Shown in pieces: positions 9,140 through 18,546 of a stretch of 64,000 nt of DNA. A model generated the notes under the pieces. It worked only from the letters and a program-made list of their open reading frames with translations. It was not told where the DNA came from and ran no database searches. How positions within the stretch are numbered: the first letter of the stretch is position 1; each line of letters starts with the position of its first letter. This DNA is from Oceanicella sp. SM1341. Its GTDB lineage: Bacteria; Pseudomonadota; Alphaproteobacteria; Rhodobacterales; Rhodobacteraceae. Made by a program: the position numbers and the translations under genes. The stretch is from the NCBI RefSeq assembly GCF_003448965.1, contig NZ_QRGC01000012.1, positions 87,297 through 151,296 on the forward strand, given 5' to 3'.

Positions 9140-12100
9140 GCCGCCCGCCGGAGACCCCATCTGATACCTCGCCCCTTCGCCCCTGCGTGGCGAAGTCCGG
9201 GGATGCGCCCGGCGCGCCATCCCCGCCTGACGCTTCCCTCGGGCCCGGGGCACGGGATTTCCCGGCAGACCCGGCAGACCCGTTTGGCGGTGCCATTGAG
9301 GCTGAGGCTGAGGCTGAGGCTGAGGCTGAGGCTGAGGCTGAGGCTGAGGCTGAGGCTGAGGCTGAGGCTGAGGCTGCCCCCTTCGCGGCCTCCCGCCCGG
9401 CCCCGGGGGGGACGTCCGCCGCGCGGATCCTGCACCTGTCGCGCCATACGCCCGCAGACATGCCCCCGGAAACAGCCACTGCCCGGGCCCCGGAGGAGCG
9501 CGCCGCGGGATCGGGGGACAGAGCCCCCGGCAGCCCGCGCGAGAGCTCCCCGCAAACCGCCGCCCTGCTGCCCTTCGCGCCGCGCGGGCAGGCGCCCCGG
9601 GGCGCTGCCCCACCGCCTGCCTATGCCGAGCTCGCCTGCACCACGAATTTCTCCTTCCTGCGCGGCGCCTCGCACCCGGAGGAGCTGGTGGCCCGGGCGG
9701 TGGAGCTGGGCCATGCCGCGATCGGCGTGGCGGACAGGAACACCCTCGCCGGGGTGGTGCGCGCCCATGTGGCGGCGAAGAAGGCCGGGCTGCGGCTGCT
9801 GGTCGGCGCCCGGCTGGTGAGCCGCGAGGGGCTGGAGGCGCTGTGTTTCCCCACAGACCGCGCCGCCTACGGCCGGCTCAGCCGCCTGCTCACCGCCGGC
9901 AAGCGCGCCGCGCCCAAGGGGGAATGCGACTTCGGGCTGGAGGACATGCTCGCGCAGGCGGAAGGGCAGGTGCTCGTCGCCCTGCCGCCCGTGGCGCAGG
10001 TGGCGGAGGAGGGGTTTGCGGCCGCCCTCGCGCGGCTGGCGGCGGCGGCGCCGGGGCGGGTGTGGCTCGGCCTCGCCCACCGGCATGGCGGGGATGATCG
10101 CGCCCGGCTCGCCCGGCTGGCGCGGCTGGCGGGGCAGGCGGGCGTGCCGCTCCTCGCCCATAACGACGTGCATTACCACACCCCCGACCGCCGCCCGCTG
10201 CAGGACGTGCTCACCTGCATCCGCGAGGGGGTGACGGTGGCGCAGGCAGGCTTCCGCCTCGCGGCCAATGCCGAGCGCCACCTCAAGCCCGCCGCCGAGA
10301 TGGCCCGGCTCTTCGCCGCCTGGCCCGGAGCGCTCGCGGCCATCGGCGAGGTGCTCTCCCTGTGCCGCTTCTCGCTCGACGAGCTGGCCTACAACTACCC
10401 TTCCGAGCCGGTGCCCAAGGGCAGCACCCCGCAGGCGCATCTCGAGGCGCTCACCCGCAAGGGCGCCGAAGCCCGCTACCCGAAGGGCGTGCCGGAGGAG
10501 GTGACACGGCTGCTGGAGAAGGAACTCGCCCTCATCGGCGAGCTCGGCTACGCGCCCTATTTCCTCACCGTGCACGACATGGTGGCCTTCGCGCGCAGCC
10601 GGGGCATCCTGTGTCAGGGGCGGGGCTCGGCGGCGAACTCGGCCGTGTGCTTCTGCCTCGGCATCACCGCGGTGGACCCGGCGAAGAGCCAGCTGCTGTT
10701 CGAGCGTTTCATCTCCCGCGCGCGAAAGGAGCCCCCCGACATCGACGTGGATTTCGAGCACGAGCGCCGCGAGGAGGTGATCCAGCACGTCTATGCCCGC
10801 TACGGCCGCCACCGCGCGGCACTGGCCGCCACGGTGATCTCCTACCGCCCGCGCAGTGCGGTGCGCGACGTGGGCCGGGCCATGGGGCTCACCGAGGACG
10901 TGACGGCGGCGCTGGCCTCCACGGTCTGGGGCTCCTGGGGGGAGGAACTGCCGGCCGAGGAGATCCGCGCCGCCGGGCTCGACCTCTCGGACCCGCTGCT
11001 GGCGCGCACCGTGGCGCTCACCACCGAGCTGCTGGGCTTCCCGCGCCACCTCTCCCAGCACGTGGGCGGCTTCGTGCTCACCGAGGACCCGCTGGAGGAG
11101 ATCGTGCCCATCGGCAATGCCGCCATGCCCGACCGCACCTTCATCGAGTGGGACAAGGACGACATCGAGGCGCTGGGCATCCTGAAGGTCGACGTGCTGG
11201 CGCTGGGCATGCTGAGCTGCCTCGCCCGCGCCTTCGGCATGCTGCGCGCCTGGGAGGGGATCGACCACGACCTCGCCTCCATCCCCCAGGCGGATGACAG
11301 CGTCTACGCCATGCTCTCGGCGGCGGATGCGATCGGCGTGTTCCAGGTGGAGAGCCGGGCCCAGCTCAACATGCTGCCGCGCCTGCGCCCGAAGGTGTTC
11401 TACGACCTGGTCATCGAGGTGGCCATCGTGCGGCCCGGGCCGATCCAGGGCGACATGGTCCACCCCTACCTGCGCCGGCGCGACGGGCTGGAGCGGGTGG
11501 AATACCCCGCGCCCGACCCCCGGCACGGCGACCCCGACGAGCTGCGCCGCGTGCTCGACCGCACCATGGGCGTGCCGCTCTTCCAGGAACAGGCGATGCA
11601 GATCGCCATCGCCGCGGCCGAGTTCACCGGCGACGAGGCCAACGAGCTGCGCCGCGCCATGGCCACCTTCCGCAACCCCGGCACCATCCACGCGCTGGAG
11701 GAGCGCATGGTGGGGCGGATGATCGCCCGCGGCTACACGGCCGATTTCGCCTCCCGCTGCTTCGAGCAGATCAAGGGCTTCGGCCAGTACGGCTTCCCGG
11801 AGAGCCACGCGGCGAGCTTCGCCATCCTCGTCTACGCCTCGGCCTGGGTGAAGCGCCACCACCCGGCGATCTTCTGCGCGGCGCTGCTGAACTCCCAGCC
11901 CATGGGGTTCTACGCCCCCGCCCAGCTGGTGCGCGACGCGCGCGGCCACGGGGTGGAGGTGCGCCCGGTCGACGTCCTCGCCTCGGACTGGGACTGCACG
12001 CTGGAGCCGGGCGAGGCCGGCCCCGCCCTGCGCCTGGGCTTCCGCCAGGTCGACGGGCTGCCCGAGGCGGCAATGCGCGCCTTCGTGAGCCGCCGCGCGG

Positions 12101-13056
12101 CGCTGATGGCGGCAGGGCTTCCGGGGGCGGGCCCGTCTCCCGGACCTGTGACGGGTGCTCAATGGCCCCCGGCGGCAGAGGAGGAACGCAAGGTGCCCCG
12201 CGGCGGCCCGGCCTCAGGGCGCGCGCAGATGACGGCGCCGGAGGCGGAAGGGGCCGGCTTCGCGCGCCCGCCTGGCCCTGCCGGTGCCGCTGCGCCCGCT
12301 CCCGGCTGGCTCTCCGGGCTCGATGCCTTCCGGGCGGCGACCGGGCTGTCGCGCGCGCTGCTGGAGCGGCTGGCGGCGGCGGATGCGCTGGGCGGGCTGG
12401 GGCTCGACCGGCGCCAGGGGCTCTGGGCGGTGCGCGGGCTCGGGGCCGACGGCGGGTTGCCGCTGTTCGAGGCCGCGGGCGAGACCGGCAGCGCCGCCGA
12501 GCCGGAGGTGCGCCTGCCGGCCATGCGCCTCTCCGAGCAGGTGGTGGCGGATTACCAGACCCACCGGCTGTCGCTGAAGGCGCACCCGATGTCCTTCCTG
12601 CGCGCGCGCCACGCCGCGCGCGGCACCCGCAGCGCCACGGCGCTGGGCGGGACGGTGCAGAACCAGCGCGTGCGCGTCTCGGGCGTGGTGCTGGTGCGCC
12701 AGCGGCCGGGCACCGCGCAGGGCGTCGTGTTCATGACCATCGAGGACGAGACCGGCACGGTGAACATCGTGATCTGGCGCAAGGTGCTGGCCCGCTTCCG
12801 CCGCGCGGTGATGACGGCGCGGCTGGTGCAGGTCTCGGGCGTGGTGCAGCGCACGGGCGACATCATCCACGTGATCGCGGGGCGGATCGACGACCTGAGC
12901 GACGAGCTCTCGCTGCTCTCGGAGACCGACGACATGCCCGAGGCGCTCGCCCGCGCCGACGAGGTGAAACGCCCCGAGCCCGGCAGCCGCCGCCCCTCGC
13001 GCGCCCAGCATCCGCGCAACGTGCGCATCCTGCCGAAGAGCCGGGATTTTCACTGA
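9136..13056 (+). CDS. dnaE2: Error-prone DNA polymerase III alpha subunit DnaE2 (ImuC)
   Basis: The 1306-residue C-family polymerase supplies the mutasome's synthesis activity. The PHP domain begins near residue 168 (YAELACTTNFSFLRGASHPEE). The polymerase core has GRGSAANSAVCFCLG and the catalytic acidic motif PDIDVDFEHERREEV (about residue 533). HxH and GFPESHAASFA segments follow, and a C-terminal OB fold (VRVSGVVLVRQRPG) lies near residue 1177. The start ATG at 9136 overlaps the imuB stop. About 160 residues precede the usual start and include a (Glu-Ala)13 tract; a second Pro/Ala/Gly-rich insert lies near residues 1000-1050. Both explain the length above the usual 1050-1150. Confidence 0.93.
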   Translation: MSRPPETPSDTSPLRPCVAKSGDAPGAPSPPDASLGPGARDFPADPADPFGGAIEAEAEAEAEAEAEAEAEAEAEAEAEAAPFAASRPAPGGTSAARILHLSRHTPADMPPETATARAPEERAAGSGDRAPGSPRESSPQTAALLPFAPRGQAPRGAAPPPAYAELACTTNFSFLRGASHPEELVARAVELGHAAIGVADRNTLAGVVRAHVAAKKAGLRLLVGARLVSREGLEALCFPTDRAAYGRLSRLLTAGKRAAPKGECDFGLEDMLAQAEGQVLVALPPVAQVAEEGFAAALARLAAAAPGRVWLGLAHRHGGDDRARLARLARLAGQAGVPLLAHNDVHYHTPDRRPLQDVLTCIREGVTVAQAGFRLAANAERHLKPAAEMARLFAAWPGALAAIGEVLSLCRFSLDELAYNYPSEPVPKGSTPQAHLEALTRKGAEARYPKGVPEEVTRLLEKELALIGELGYAPYFLTVHDMVAFARSRGILCQGRGSAANSAVCFCLGITAVDPAKSQLLFERFISRARKEPPDIDVDFEHERREEVIQHVYARYGRHRAALAATVISYRPRSAVRDVGRAMGLTEDVTAALASTVWGSWGEELPAEEIRAAGLDLSDPLLARTVALTTELLGFPRHLSQHVGGFVLTEDPLEEIVPIGNAAMPDRTFIEWDKDDIEALGILKVDVLALGMLSCLARAFGMLRAWEGIDHDLASIPQADDSVYAMLSAADAIGVFQVESRAQLNMLPRLRPKVFYDLVIEVAIVRPGPIQGDMVHPYLRRRDGLERVEYPAPDPRHGDPDELRRVLDRTMGVPLFQEQAMQIAIAAAEFTGDEANELRRAMATFRNPGTIHALEERMVGRMIARGYTADFASRCFEQIKGFGQYGFPESHAASFAILVYASAWVKRHHPAIFCAALLNSQPMGFYAPAQLVRDARGHGVEVRPVDVLASDWDCTLEPGEAGPALRLGFRQVDGLPEAAMRAFVSRRAALMAAGLPGAGPSPGPVTGAQWPPAAEEERKVPRGGPASGRAQMTAPEAEGAGFARPPGPAGAAAPAPGWLSGLDAFRAATGLSRALLERLAAADALGGLGLDRRQGLWAVRGLGADGGLPLFEAAGETGSAAEPEVRLPAMRLSEQVVADYQTHRLSLKAHPMSFLRARHAARGTRSATALGGTVQNQRVRVSGVVLVRQRPGTAQGVVFMTIEDETGTVNIVIWRKVLARFRRAVMTARLVQVSGVVQRTGDIIHVIAGRIDDLSDELSLLSETDDMPEALARADEVKRPEPGSRRPSRAQHPRNVRILPKSRDFH
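9298..9375 (+). repeat. Hexanucleotide microsatellite (GAGGCT)13
   Basis: Thirteen perfect copies of GAGGCT encode (Glu-Ala)13 in the N-terminal extension of DnaE2. A six-base unit keeps the frame whatever the copy number. Confidence 0.97.
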
Positions 13057-13294
13057 GGCCGGGCGAGGGAGGGGCCCCCAGGCCTGCGCAGGGGCGGACG
13101 CCGGTGGATGCCGCGCCCGGGCGGCCCGGGACGCGATCCGATGCGCGGCCCCCCGGACCCTGTCACTCGTGGTGCGGCAGGGCTGGCCCGTGGCGGCACC
13201 CCGGCAGGAAAGCGCGACGGGGTGCAACGGAGCGGGCACGCCGGCCTTCGCCGGTGCCCGCGCGCGGGGCGGGAGAGGGCCGGTGTGCCCCGGC

Positions 13295-14152
13295 TCAGTC
13301 GATGGCGATCTCGCCCTTCACCGTGGTCACCGCCTGGCCGCCGACATAGACCTCGCCGCCGCTCACCTGCAGGCTGATGTGCCCCGCGCGGCCGAGGCAG
13401 CGGCCCTGGGTGGCGGCGTATTCCGCCTCCGCGGCGATGAGCCCGCGCGCGCGGCGGAAGATCGCGACCGAGCCGTTGCCGCTGCCGCAGACCGGGTCTT
13501 CCGCCATGCCCGAGGAAGGCGCGAAGGAGCGCACCTCGATGTCCTCGCCCGCGCCGTGGCGGCCGAAGAGGGTCACGCCGTCTGCCCCGAGATCGCGCTC
13601 GAAGGCGGCGCAGGCGGCCATGTCGGGGCGCAGGGCGATGAGCGCCTCGGCGGAGGCGAGCTCGGCCACCACCCAGCGCACCCCGACATCGACCAGCGCC
13701 GGCCGGCAGCCCCCGGCGAGCGGCGCGCCGAGGACGCCCGCCAGCCGTGCGGTCTCCGCTTCCGTGAGGTCGCGCAGCCGGGGCTGCGGCATGCGCAGGC
13801 ACAGGGTGCCGGCGGCGCGGTCGATGCGCACCGGCACCAGGCCCGCGCCGCATTCCTGCACCGCGACACCCGGATCACGCGGGGCGAGGCCCGCCTCCAG
13901 CAGCGCGTGCAGGCTGCCCAGCGTGGGATGGCCGGCGAAGGGCAGCTCGCTCACCGGGGTGAAGATGCGCAACCGGTAGTCGGCCTCCGGCGTGGTGGGC
14001 GGCAGGCAGAAGGTGGTCTCGGAGAGATTGGTCCAGCCGGCGACGCGCTGCATCTCCTCGCCGCTCATGCCATCCGCATCGAGCACCACGGCCACCGGGT
14101 TTCCCCGGAACGGCGTGGCGGTGAACACGTCGACGACCCTGAATTCGCGCAT
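13295..14152 (-). CDS. PhzF-family isomerase/epimerase-like protein
   Basis: The 285-residue protein shows the family pattern: VVDVFTATPFRGNPVAVVLDADG at the N-terminus, the catalytic-glutamate region NLSETTFCLPP, FTPVSELPFAGHPTLGS, and GEDIEVRSFAPSSGMAEDPVCGSGNGSVA in the second half. PhzF proteins catalyse isomerisations related to diaminopimelate epimerase chemistry; outside phenazine producers the substrate is normally unknown, and there are no phenazine genes here. It is a single gene; 13057-13294 between it and dnaE2 shows nothing recognisable. Confidence 0.88.
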   Translation of the reverse strand: MREFRVVDVFTATPFRGNPVAVVLDADGMSGEEMQRVAGWTNLSETTFCLPPTTPEADYRLRIFTPVSELPFAGHPTLGSLHALLEAGLAPRDPGVAVQECGAGLVPVRIDRAAGTLCLRMPQPRLRDLTEAETARLAGVLGAPLAGGCRPALVDVGVRWVVAELASAEALIALRPDMAACAAFERDLGADGVTLFGRHGAGEDIEVRSFAPSSGMAEDPVCGSGNGSVAIFRRARGLIAAEAEYAATQGRCLGRAGHISLQVSGGEVYVGGQAVTTVKGEIAID

Positions 14153-14283
14153 GGCGCTGCCCTCCCGGTGACTGCTGCGCCCAAGCTATGGCAAGCGCGC
14201 CGGTGCCGGTCAATCGTGGCGGAGGGCGATGAAAAAGGGGCGCGGCCCGCGGCCACGCCCCCTGTCGTTCCGGCTGCGCCCGC

Positions 14284-15906
14284 TCAGCGGGCTTCGGTTC
14301 GCAGCCCCTTGTAGATGCACCAGCACATGGCCAGCAGCACGAAGGTGAAGGGGAAGCCGGTGGAGACGGCCATCGCCTGCAGCGCTCCCAGCCCGCCGCC
14401 CACGAGCAGTGCGATCGCCACCAGCCCCTCGAACACGCACCAGAACACGCGCTGCGGCACCGGGCCCTCGGTCTTGCCGCCGGCGGTGACCGTGTCGATC
14501 ACCAGCGAGCCGCTGTCCGAGGAGGTGACGAAGAACACGATCACCAGCACGATGCCGATGAAGGAGGTGATGGAGGCGAGCGGCAGCAGCTCGAGCATGC
14601 GGAACAGCTTCAGCTCCAGCGCGGCATCGGCCACCGAGGTGACGCCGTCGTCGATCATCTGGTGGATGGCGGTGCCGCCGAAGACGGTCATCCACAGCAC
14701 GCAGACGAGGCTGGGGATGAGCAGCACGCAGACGATGAACTCGCGCACCGTCCGCCCGCGCGAGACCCGGGCGATGAACATGCCCACGAAGGGCGACCAG
14801 GAGATCCACCAGGCCCAGTAGAAGGCGGTCCAGCCGTGGCGGAAGTTGTCGTCCTCGCGGCCGAAGGGGTTGGCGAGCTCGGGCAGGTAGCCCAGGTAGG
14901 CCATCAGGCTGGAGAAGAACCCGGAGATGATCTCGCCCGTCGGCCCCACGAAGAGCACGAAGAGCAGCAGCAGCGCGGCGAGCACCATGTTGATCTCCGA
15001 GATGCGCTTCACCCCGGAATCGAGCCCCGCCAGCACCGACATGGTGGCCACGCCGGTGATGCACAGGATGAGCACGATCTTCACCGTCTCCGAGGCCGGC
15101 AGGCCGAACACCGCCTCGAGCCCGGCCGTGGCCTGCTCGGCGCCGAAGCCCAGCGAGGTGGCGAGGCCGAAGAGCGTGGCGAAGACCGCGAGGATGTCGA
15201 TCACGTGGCCCCACCAGCCCCACACCCGCTCGCCCAGCAGCGGGTAGAAGCAGGAGCGGATGGTCAGCGGCAGGCCCTTGTTGTAGCTGAAGAGCGCGAG
15301 TGCGAGCGCCACCACCGCGTACATCGCCCAGGGGTGCAGGCCCCAGTGGAAGATGGTGGAGGCCATGCCGAGGGCCGCGGCGGTGGCCTGGTCGCCCGGT
15401 GCGCCGCCCAGGGGCGCCCAGCTCTCCGGGCTGCCCGCTTCCGCGGCGACCGAGGCCGAGTAATGGCTGATCGGCTCGGACACGCCGTAGAACATCAGCC
15501 CGATGCCCATGCCCGCGGCAAAGAGCATCGCGAACCAGCCGGAATAGGAATAGTCGGGCTCCGCGTCCGGCCCGCCCAGGCGGATGGCTCCGAACGGGGT
15601 GAAGATCAGCACCACGCAGAAGATTACGAAAATGTTGCCAGCGGTCAGGAACACCCAGTCGAAGCGGGCCGTCAGCCAGTCGCGCATCGCGGGGAAGGTG
15701 TCCGCTGCAAGGTCCTTGAACAGCAACGTCCCAATAACGAAGGCAAAGATCGTGAGGCCGGAGATCAGGAAGACGGGATTGTGAATATCGAGCCCGAACG
15801 GCCCGATCTTGGTCACGATGTTGTCCTGGCCGATTTCATAGTCGGTCTGGATCAGGTTCGGATCCGTATCTGGGTCTGTCATATGGCCATCTGTCCCTTC
15901 GTTCAT
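14284..15906 (-). CDS. BCCT-family betaine/carnitine/choline transporter
   Basis: The 540-residue protein has about twelve membrane segments and the family signatures FAAGMGIGLMFYGVSEP, GLHPWAMYAVVALALA and a tryptophan-rich HGWTAFYWAWWISWSPFVGMFIARVSRGRT stretch. BCCT carriers take up quaternary ammonium compounds such as glycine betaine, for osmoprotection or as carbon and nitrogen sources. An MttB-family protein at 29.7 kb could use such substrates, but is not linked. A second in-frame ATG at 15882 (MTDPDTDPNL) is an alternative start; neither has a strong ribosome-binding site. It is divergent from speD. Confidence 0.92.
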   Translation of the reverse strand: MNEGTDGHMTDPDTDPNLIQTDYEIGQDNIVTKIGPFGLDIHNPVFLISGLTIFAFVIGTLLFKDLAADTFPAMRDWLTARFDWVFLTAGNIFVIFCVVLIFTPFGAIRLGGPDAEPDYSYSGWFAMLFAAGMGIGLMFYGVSEPISHYSASVAAEAGSPESWAPLGGAPGDQATAAALGMASTIFHWGLHPWAMYAVVALALALFSYNKGLPLTIRSCFYPLLGERVWGWWGHVIDILAVFATLFGLATSLGFGAEQATAGLEAVFGLPASETVKIVLILCITGVATMSVLAGLDSGVKRISEINMVLAALLLLFVLFVGPTGEIISGFFSSLMAYLGYLPELANPFGREDDNFRHGWTAFYWAWWISWSPFVGMFIARVSRGRTVREFIVCVLLIPSLVCVLWMTVFGGTAIHQMIDDGVTSVADAALELKLFRMLELLPLASITSFIGIVLVIVFFVTSSDSGSLVIDTVTAGGKTEGPVPQRVFWCVFEGLVAIALLVGGGLGALQAMAVSTGFPFTFVLLAMCWCIYKGLRTEAR

Positions 15907-16007
15907 AACTGCGTGAAAACACTAGCACGGAAAGTCACAGTGTCACACCCGGGACACGGAATGCGGCCTGCGCTGCTCGCAGTTGCGGAATCTTCATGAA
16001 AAAGCTG

Positions 16008-16036
16008 TTGATATGAATCGCGCGGTTCCCTAGATA
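16008..16036 (+). promoter_or_regulatory. Predicted sigma-70-type promoter of speD
   Basis: TTGATA (16008-16013) and TAGATA (16031-16036) are separated by exactly 17 bases and point at speD. Transcription would begin near 16043, giving a leader of about 87 bases. Confidence 0.55.
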
Positions 16037-16049
16037 GCGGGCTCGTTCA

Positions 16050-16102
16050 GGGTCACCGATCCCAACCCCGTCCTCGGGGGGGCGCTAAGGGACCGCTGGG
16101 AT
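16050..16102 (+). promoter_or_regulatory. Potential structured 5' leader of speD
   Basis: Within the leader, ATCCCA (16059-16064) can pair with TGGGAT (16097-16102) around a CCCC/GGGG hairpin (16066-16069 with the G-run 16076-16082). GGTC (16051-16054) can pair with GACC (16091-16094), crossing the first stem. This suggests a pseudoknot or two alternative folds. SpeD consumes S-adenosylmethionine, so metabolite sensing is conceivable, but no known riboswitch class was recognised. Confidence 0.3.
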
Positions 16103-16129
16103 TTCATCTGCTGGTAGGGGAGGCGCGTC

Positions 16130-16660
16130 ATGGAGAACGCAAACCTCTTCCGACTGGGGATGGACCTGGAGACAGGCGCCACCCATGAGGAAGCGATTCA
16201 TCGCGGCCATCTGGCCGTTGTCGGTGACACCGAGACCATCGAGGCACCCGCTGAACGGGACGTGATGGACGAATCTCGCGACGACCATTTCATCCGCCGT
16301 GACGGCAAGGTCTTTGCCGGTACCCACCTCATCATCGAGGTGATCGAGGGCACGGGGCTCGACGAGGAGGCCCGGATCCAGAAGGCGTTCCGCGACTGCG
16401 TGGAGGAATGCGGCGCCACGCTGCTGCACATCCACACCCACAAGTTCTCGCCGCAGGGCGTCTCGGGCGTGGCGGTGCTGGCGGAGAGCCACATCTCCGT
16501 GCACACCTGGCCGGAGATCGGCTACGGCGCCTTCGACGTGTTCATGTGCGGCGATGCCCGGCCGTGGAAGTCGGTCGAGGTGCTGCGCGCGGCCTTCGAT
16601 GCCGGCGAGGTGCGGGTGCGCGAGCTGCTGCGCGGCGACGGTATCTGCACCGGCGCCTGA
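16130..16660 (+). CDS. speD: S-adenosylmethionine decarboxylase proenzyme
   Basis: The 176-residue proenzyme self-cleaves between E119 and S120 (LAESHISVHTWPE), turning the serine into a pyruvoyl group. The spacing S120, H125, C140 exactly matches the Ser-His-Cys set of class 1B bacterial enzymes. The product, decarboxylated SAM, is the aminopropyl donor for spermidine. The core begins at GKVFAGTHLIIE (about residue 59); the preceding roughly 57 residues are an extension compared with short 1B enzymes. A GGGGAGG site just before the ATG at 16130 supports that start. speE follows after 144 bases. Confidence 0.95.
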   Translation: MENANLFRLGMDLETGATHEEAIHRGHLAVVGDTETIEAPAERDVMDESRDDHFIRRDGKVFAGTHLIIEVIEGTGLDEEARIQKAFRDCVEECGATLLHIHTHKFSPQGVSGVAVLAESHISVHTWPEIGYGAFDVFMCGDARPWKSVEVLRAAFDAGEVRVRELLRGDGICTGA

Positions 16661-16804
16661 GCGGGCGCGATCTTCCGGCGGCGCGGGCCGGGCAGGGGAG
16701 CATCCCGGCCCGTAACCCGCGCCGCCTGCGTTTCAGGGGCCCGCTGCGGGCCGACCGAAGGCCCTGGCCCGCAACGGGCCCCACAATGACAAGGACATGG
16801 ATCC

Positions 16805-17665
<861 letters not shown>

Positions 17666-17673
17666 GCCGCTCC

Positions 17674-17693
17674 CGGCCCGCTCCGGCGGGCCG
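17674..17693 (+). terminator. Hairpin after speE
   Basis: CGGCCCGC-tccg-GCGGGCCG is a perfect 8-bp stem starting 9 bases after the speE stop. There is no T-run, so intrinsic termination is uncertain. The rest of 17694-17912 holds no gene I can support. Confidence 0.45.
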
Positions 17694-17912
17694 CTTCCGC
17701 CGGGTGGCGGACCGGGCGTCGTGCCGGCCTCGCCCGTACCGGGGCAGGGCCATCTCCTTGCGCAGCGCGCGGCAGGATCTGCGAGACGTTACCTCCGGGA
17801 CTTTATCTCCGAGACCTTCAGTGCCGGCCGCCCGACTTCCCTCCGCCGCGAGAGGGGCGTGGCGCTGCCCGGGCCGCTGGTTTTCCGCCGTTGCGGGGCC
17901 GAAGCCCGGGGG

Positions 17913-18512
17913 TCAGCGCGCGTGGTCGGCGTAGAGGCTGAAATCGGCCGCGAGCGCCTGTTCCAGCCGGGCGCGCAGCTCCGGGGGCAGGTAGCGGTCC
18001 TCGACCTTGGGCGAGACGTTGCGCATCGGGAACTCGATCTGCGTTCCCAGCCGCTCCGACAGCCAGCGGCCGAAGCCGGGGAAATTGTCGTAGCGGAACA
18101 TGTGGTCGATGCCTGGGCGGCCCTGCTCGTCGGTCACTATGGCGCTCTGCGGCGGCACGTCGGCATGCGGCGGCGGCACGGGCGCGATGTAATCCTCGAC
18201 GAAGCGCGCGAAGCTCATGCCCGCGGTGGAGCGGTTGGTGTTGCGCAGCACGTCGCGGCTGCGGAAGGCAAACCAGCTCCCCAGCCAGTCGACCGGCTCG
18301 CGCACCAGGCAGACGGTTTCCATCTCCGGCTGGCCGCAGTCGCGCAGCAGGCTGGCCACGTGCCGGCGATACTGGATCACCGTCATGTGCTTGACCTGCG
18401 GCGGCGCGGAAAACTGGATCGGCGCATGCGGCTTCAGCGCCGCCAGCACCGAGGAACTGCCGGTCTTGGGAACCGAGAAGAAGGCGAAACGCGCCTGGGG
18501 GCAGATCATCAT
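17913..18512 (-). CDS. Sulfotransferase-like P-loop protein
   Basis: The 199-residue protein has the two nucleotide-binding elements of PAPS-dependent sulfotransferases: FFSVPKTGSSSV near the N-terminus (5'-phosphosulfate loop) and CLVREPVDWLGSW (3'-phosphate loop). The C-terminal HMFRYDNFPGFGRWLSERLG is shared with the next gene. It is shorter than usual sulfotransferases and its substrate is unknown. Homologues of this short type are often mislabelled gamma-glutamyl kinase. It lies 34 bases downstream of a paralogue, forming a two-gene unit. Confidence 0.7.
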   Translation of the reverse strand: MMICPQARFAFFSVPKTGSSSVLAALKPHAPIQFSAPPQVKHMTVIQYRRHVASLLRDCGQPEMETVCLVREPVDWLGSWFAFRSRDVLRNTNRSTAGMSFARFVEDYIAPVPPPHADVPPQSAIVTDEQGRPGIDHMFRYDNFPGFGRWLSERLGTQIEFPMRNVSPKVEDRYLPPELRARLEQALAADFSLYADHAR

Positions 18513-18546
18513 GCCGCTGGGGTCTCCTGTCGAGGGGGGCCGGCGG

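Noticed and set aside
7263..9613. Large minus-strand open frames opposite imuB
   Set aside because: Arg/Pro/Ala-rich with no family character; shadows of imuB and its repeats.
9028..12162. Very long minus-strand open frame opposite dnaE2, with a Ser-Leu repeat
   Set aside because: It is the antisense shadow of dnaE2 in GC-rich DNA; the Ser-Leu run is just the reverse of the (GAGGCT)13 tract. The sense frame has full polymerase motifs.
16050..16102. Known SAM-II, SAM/SAH or speF-type leader before speD
   Set aside because: The consensus segments of these classes as I know them are not present; only generic pairing potential is seen, so it is reported as a candidate structure, not a known riboswitch.
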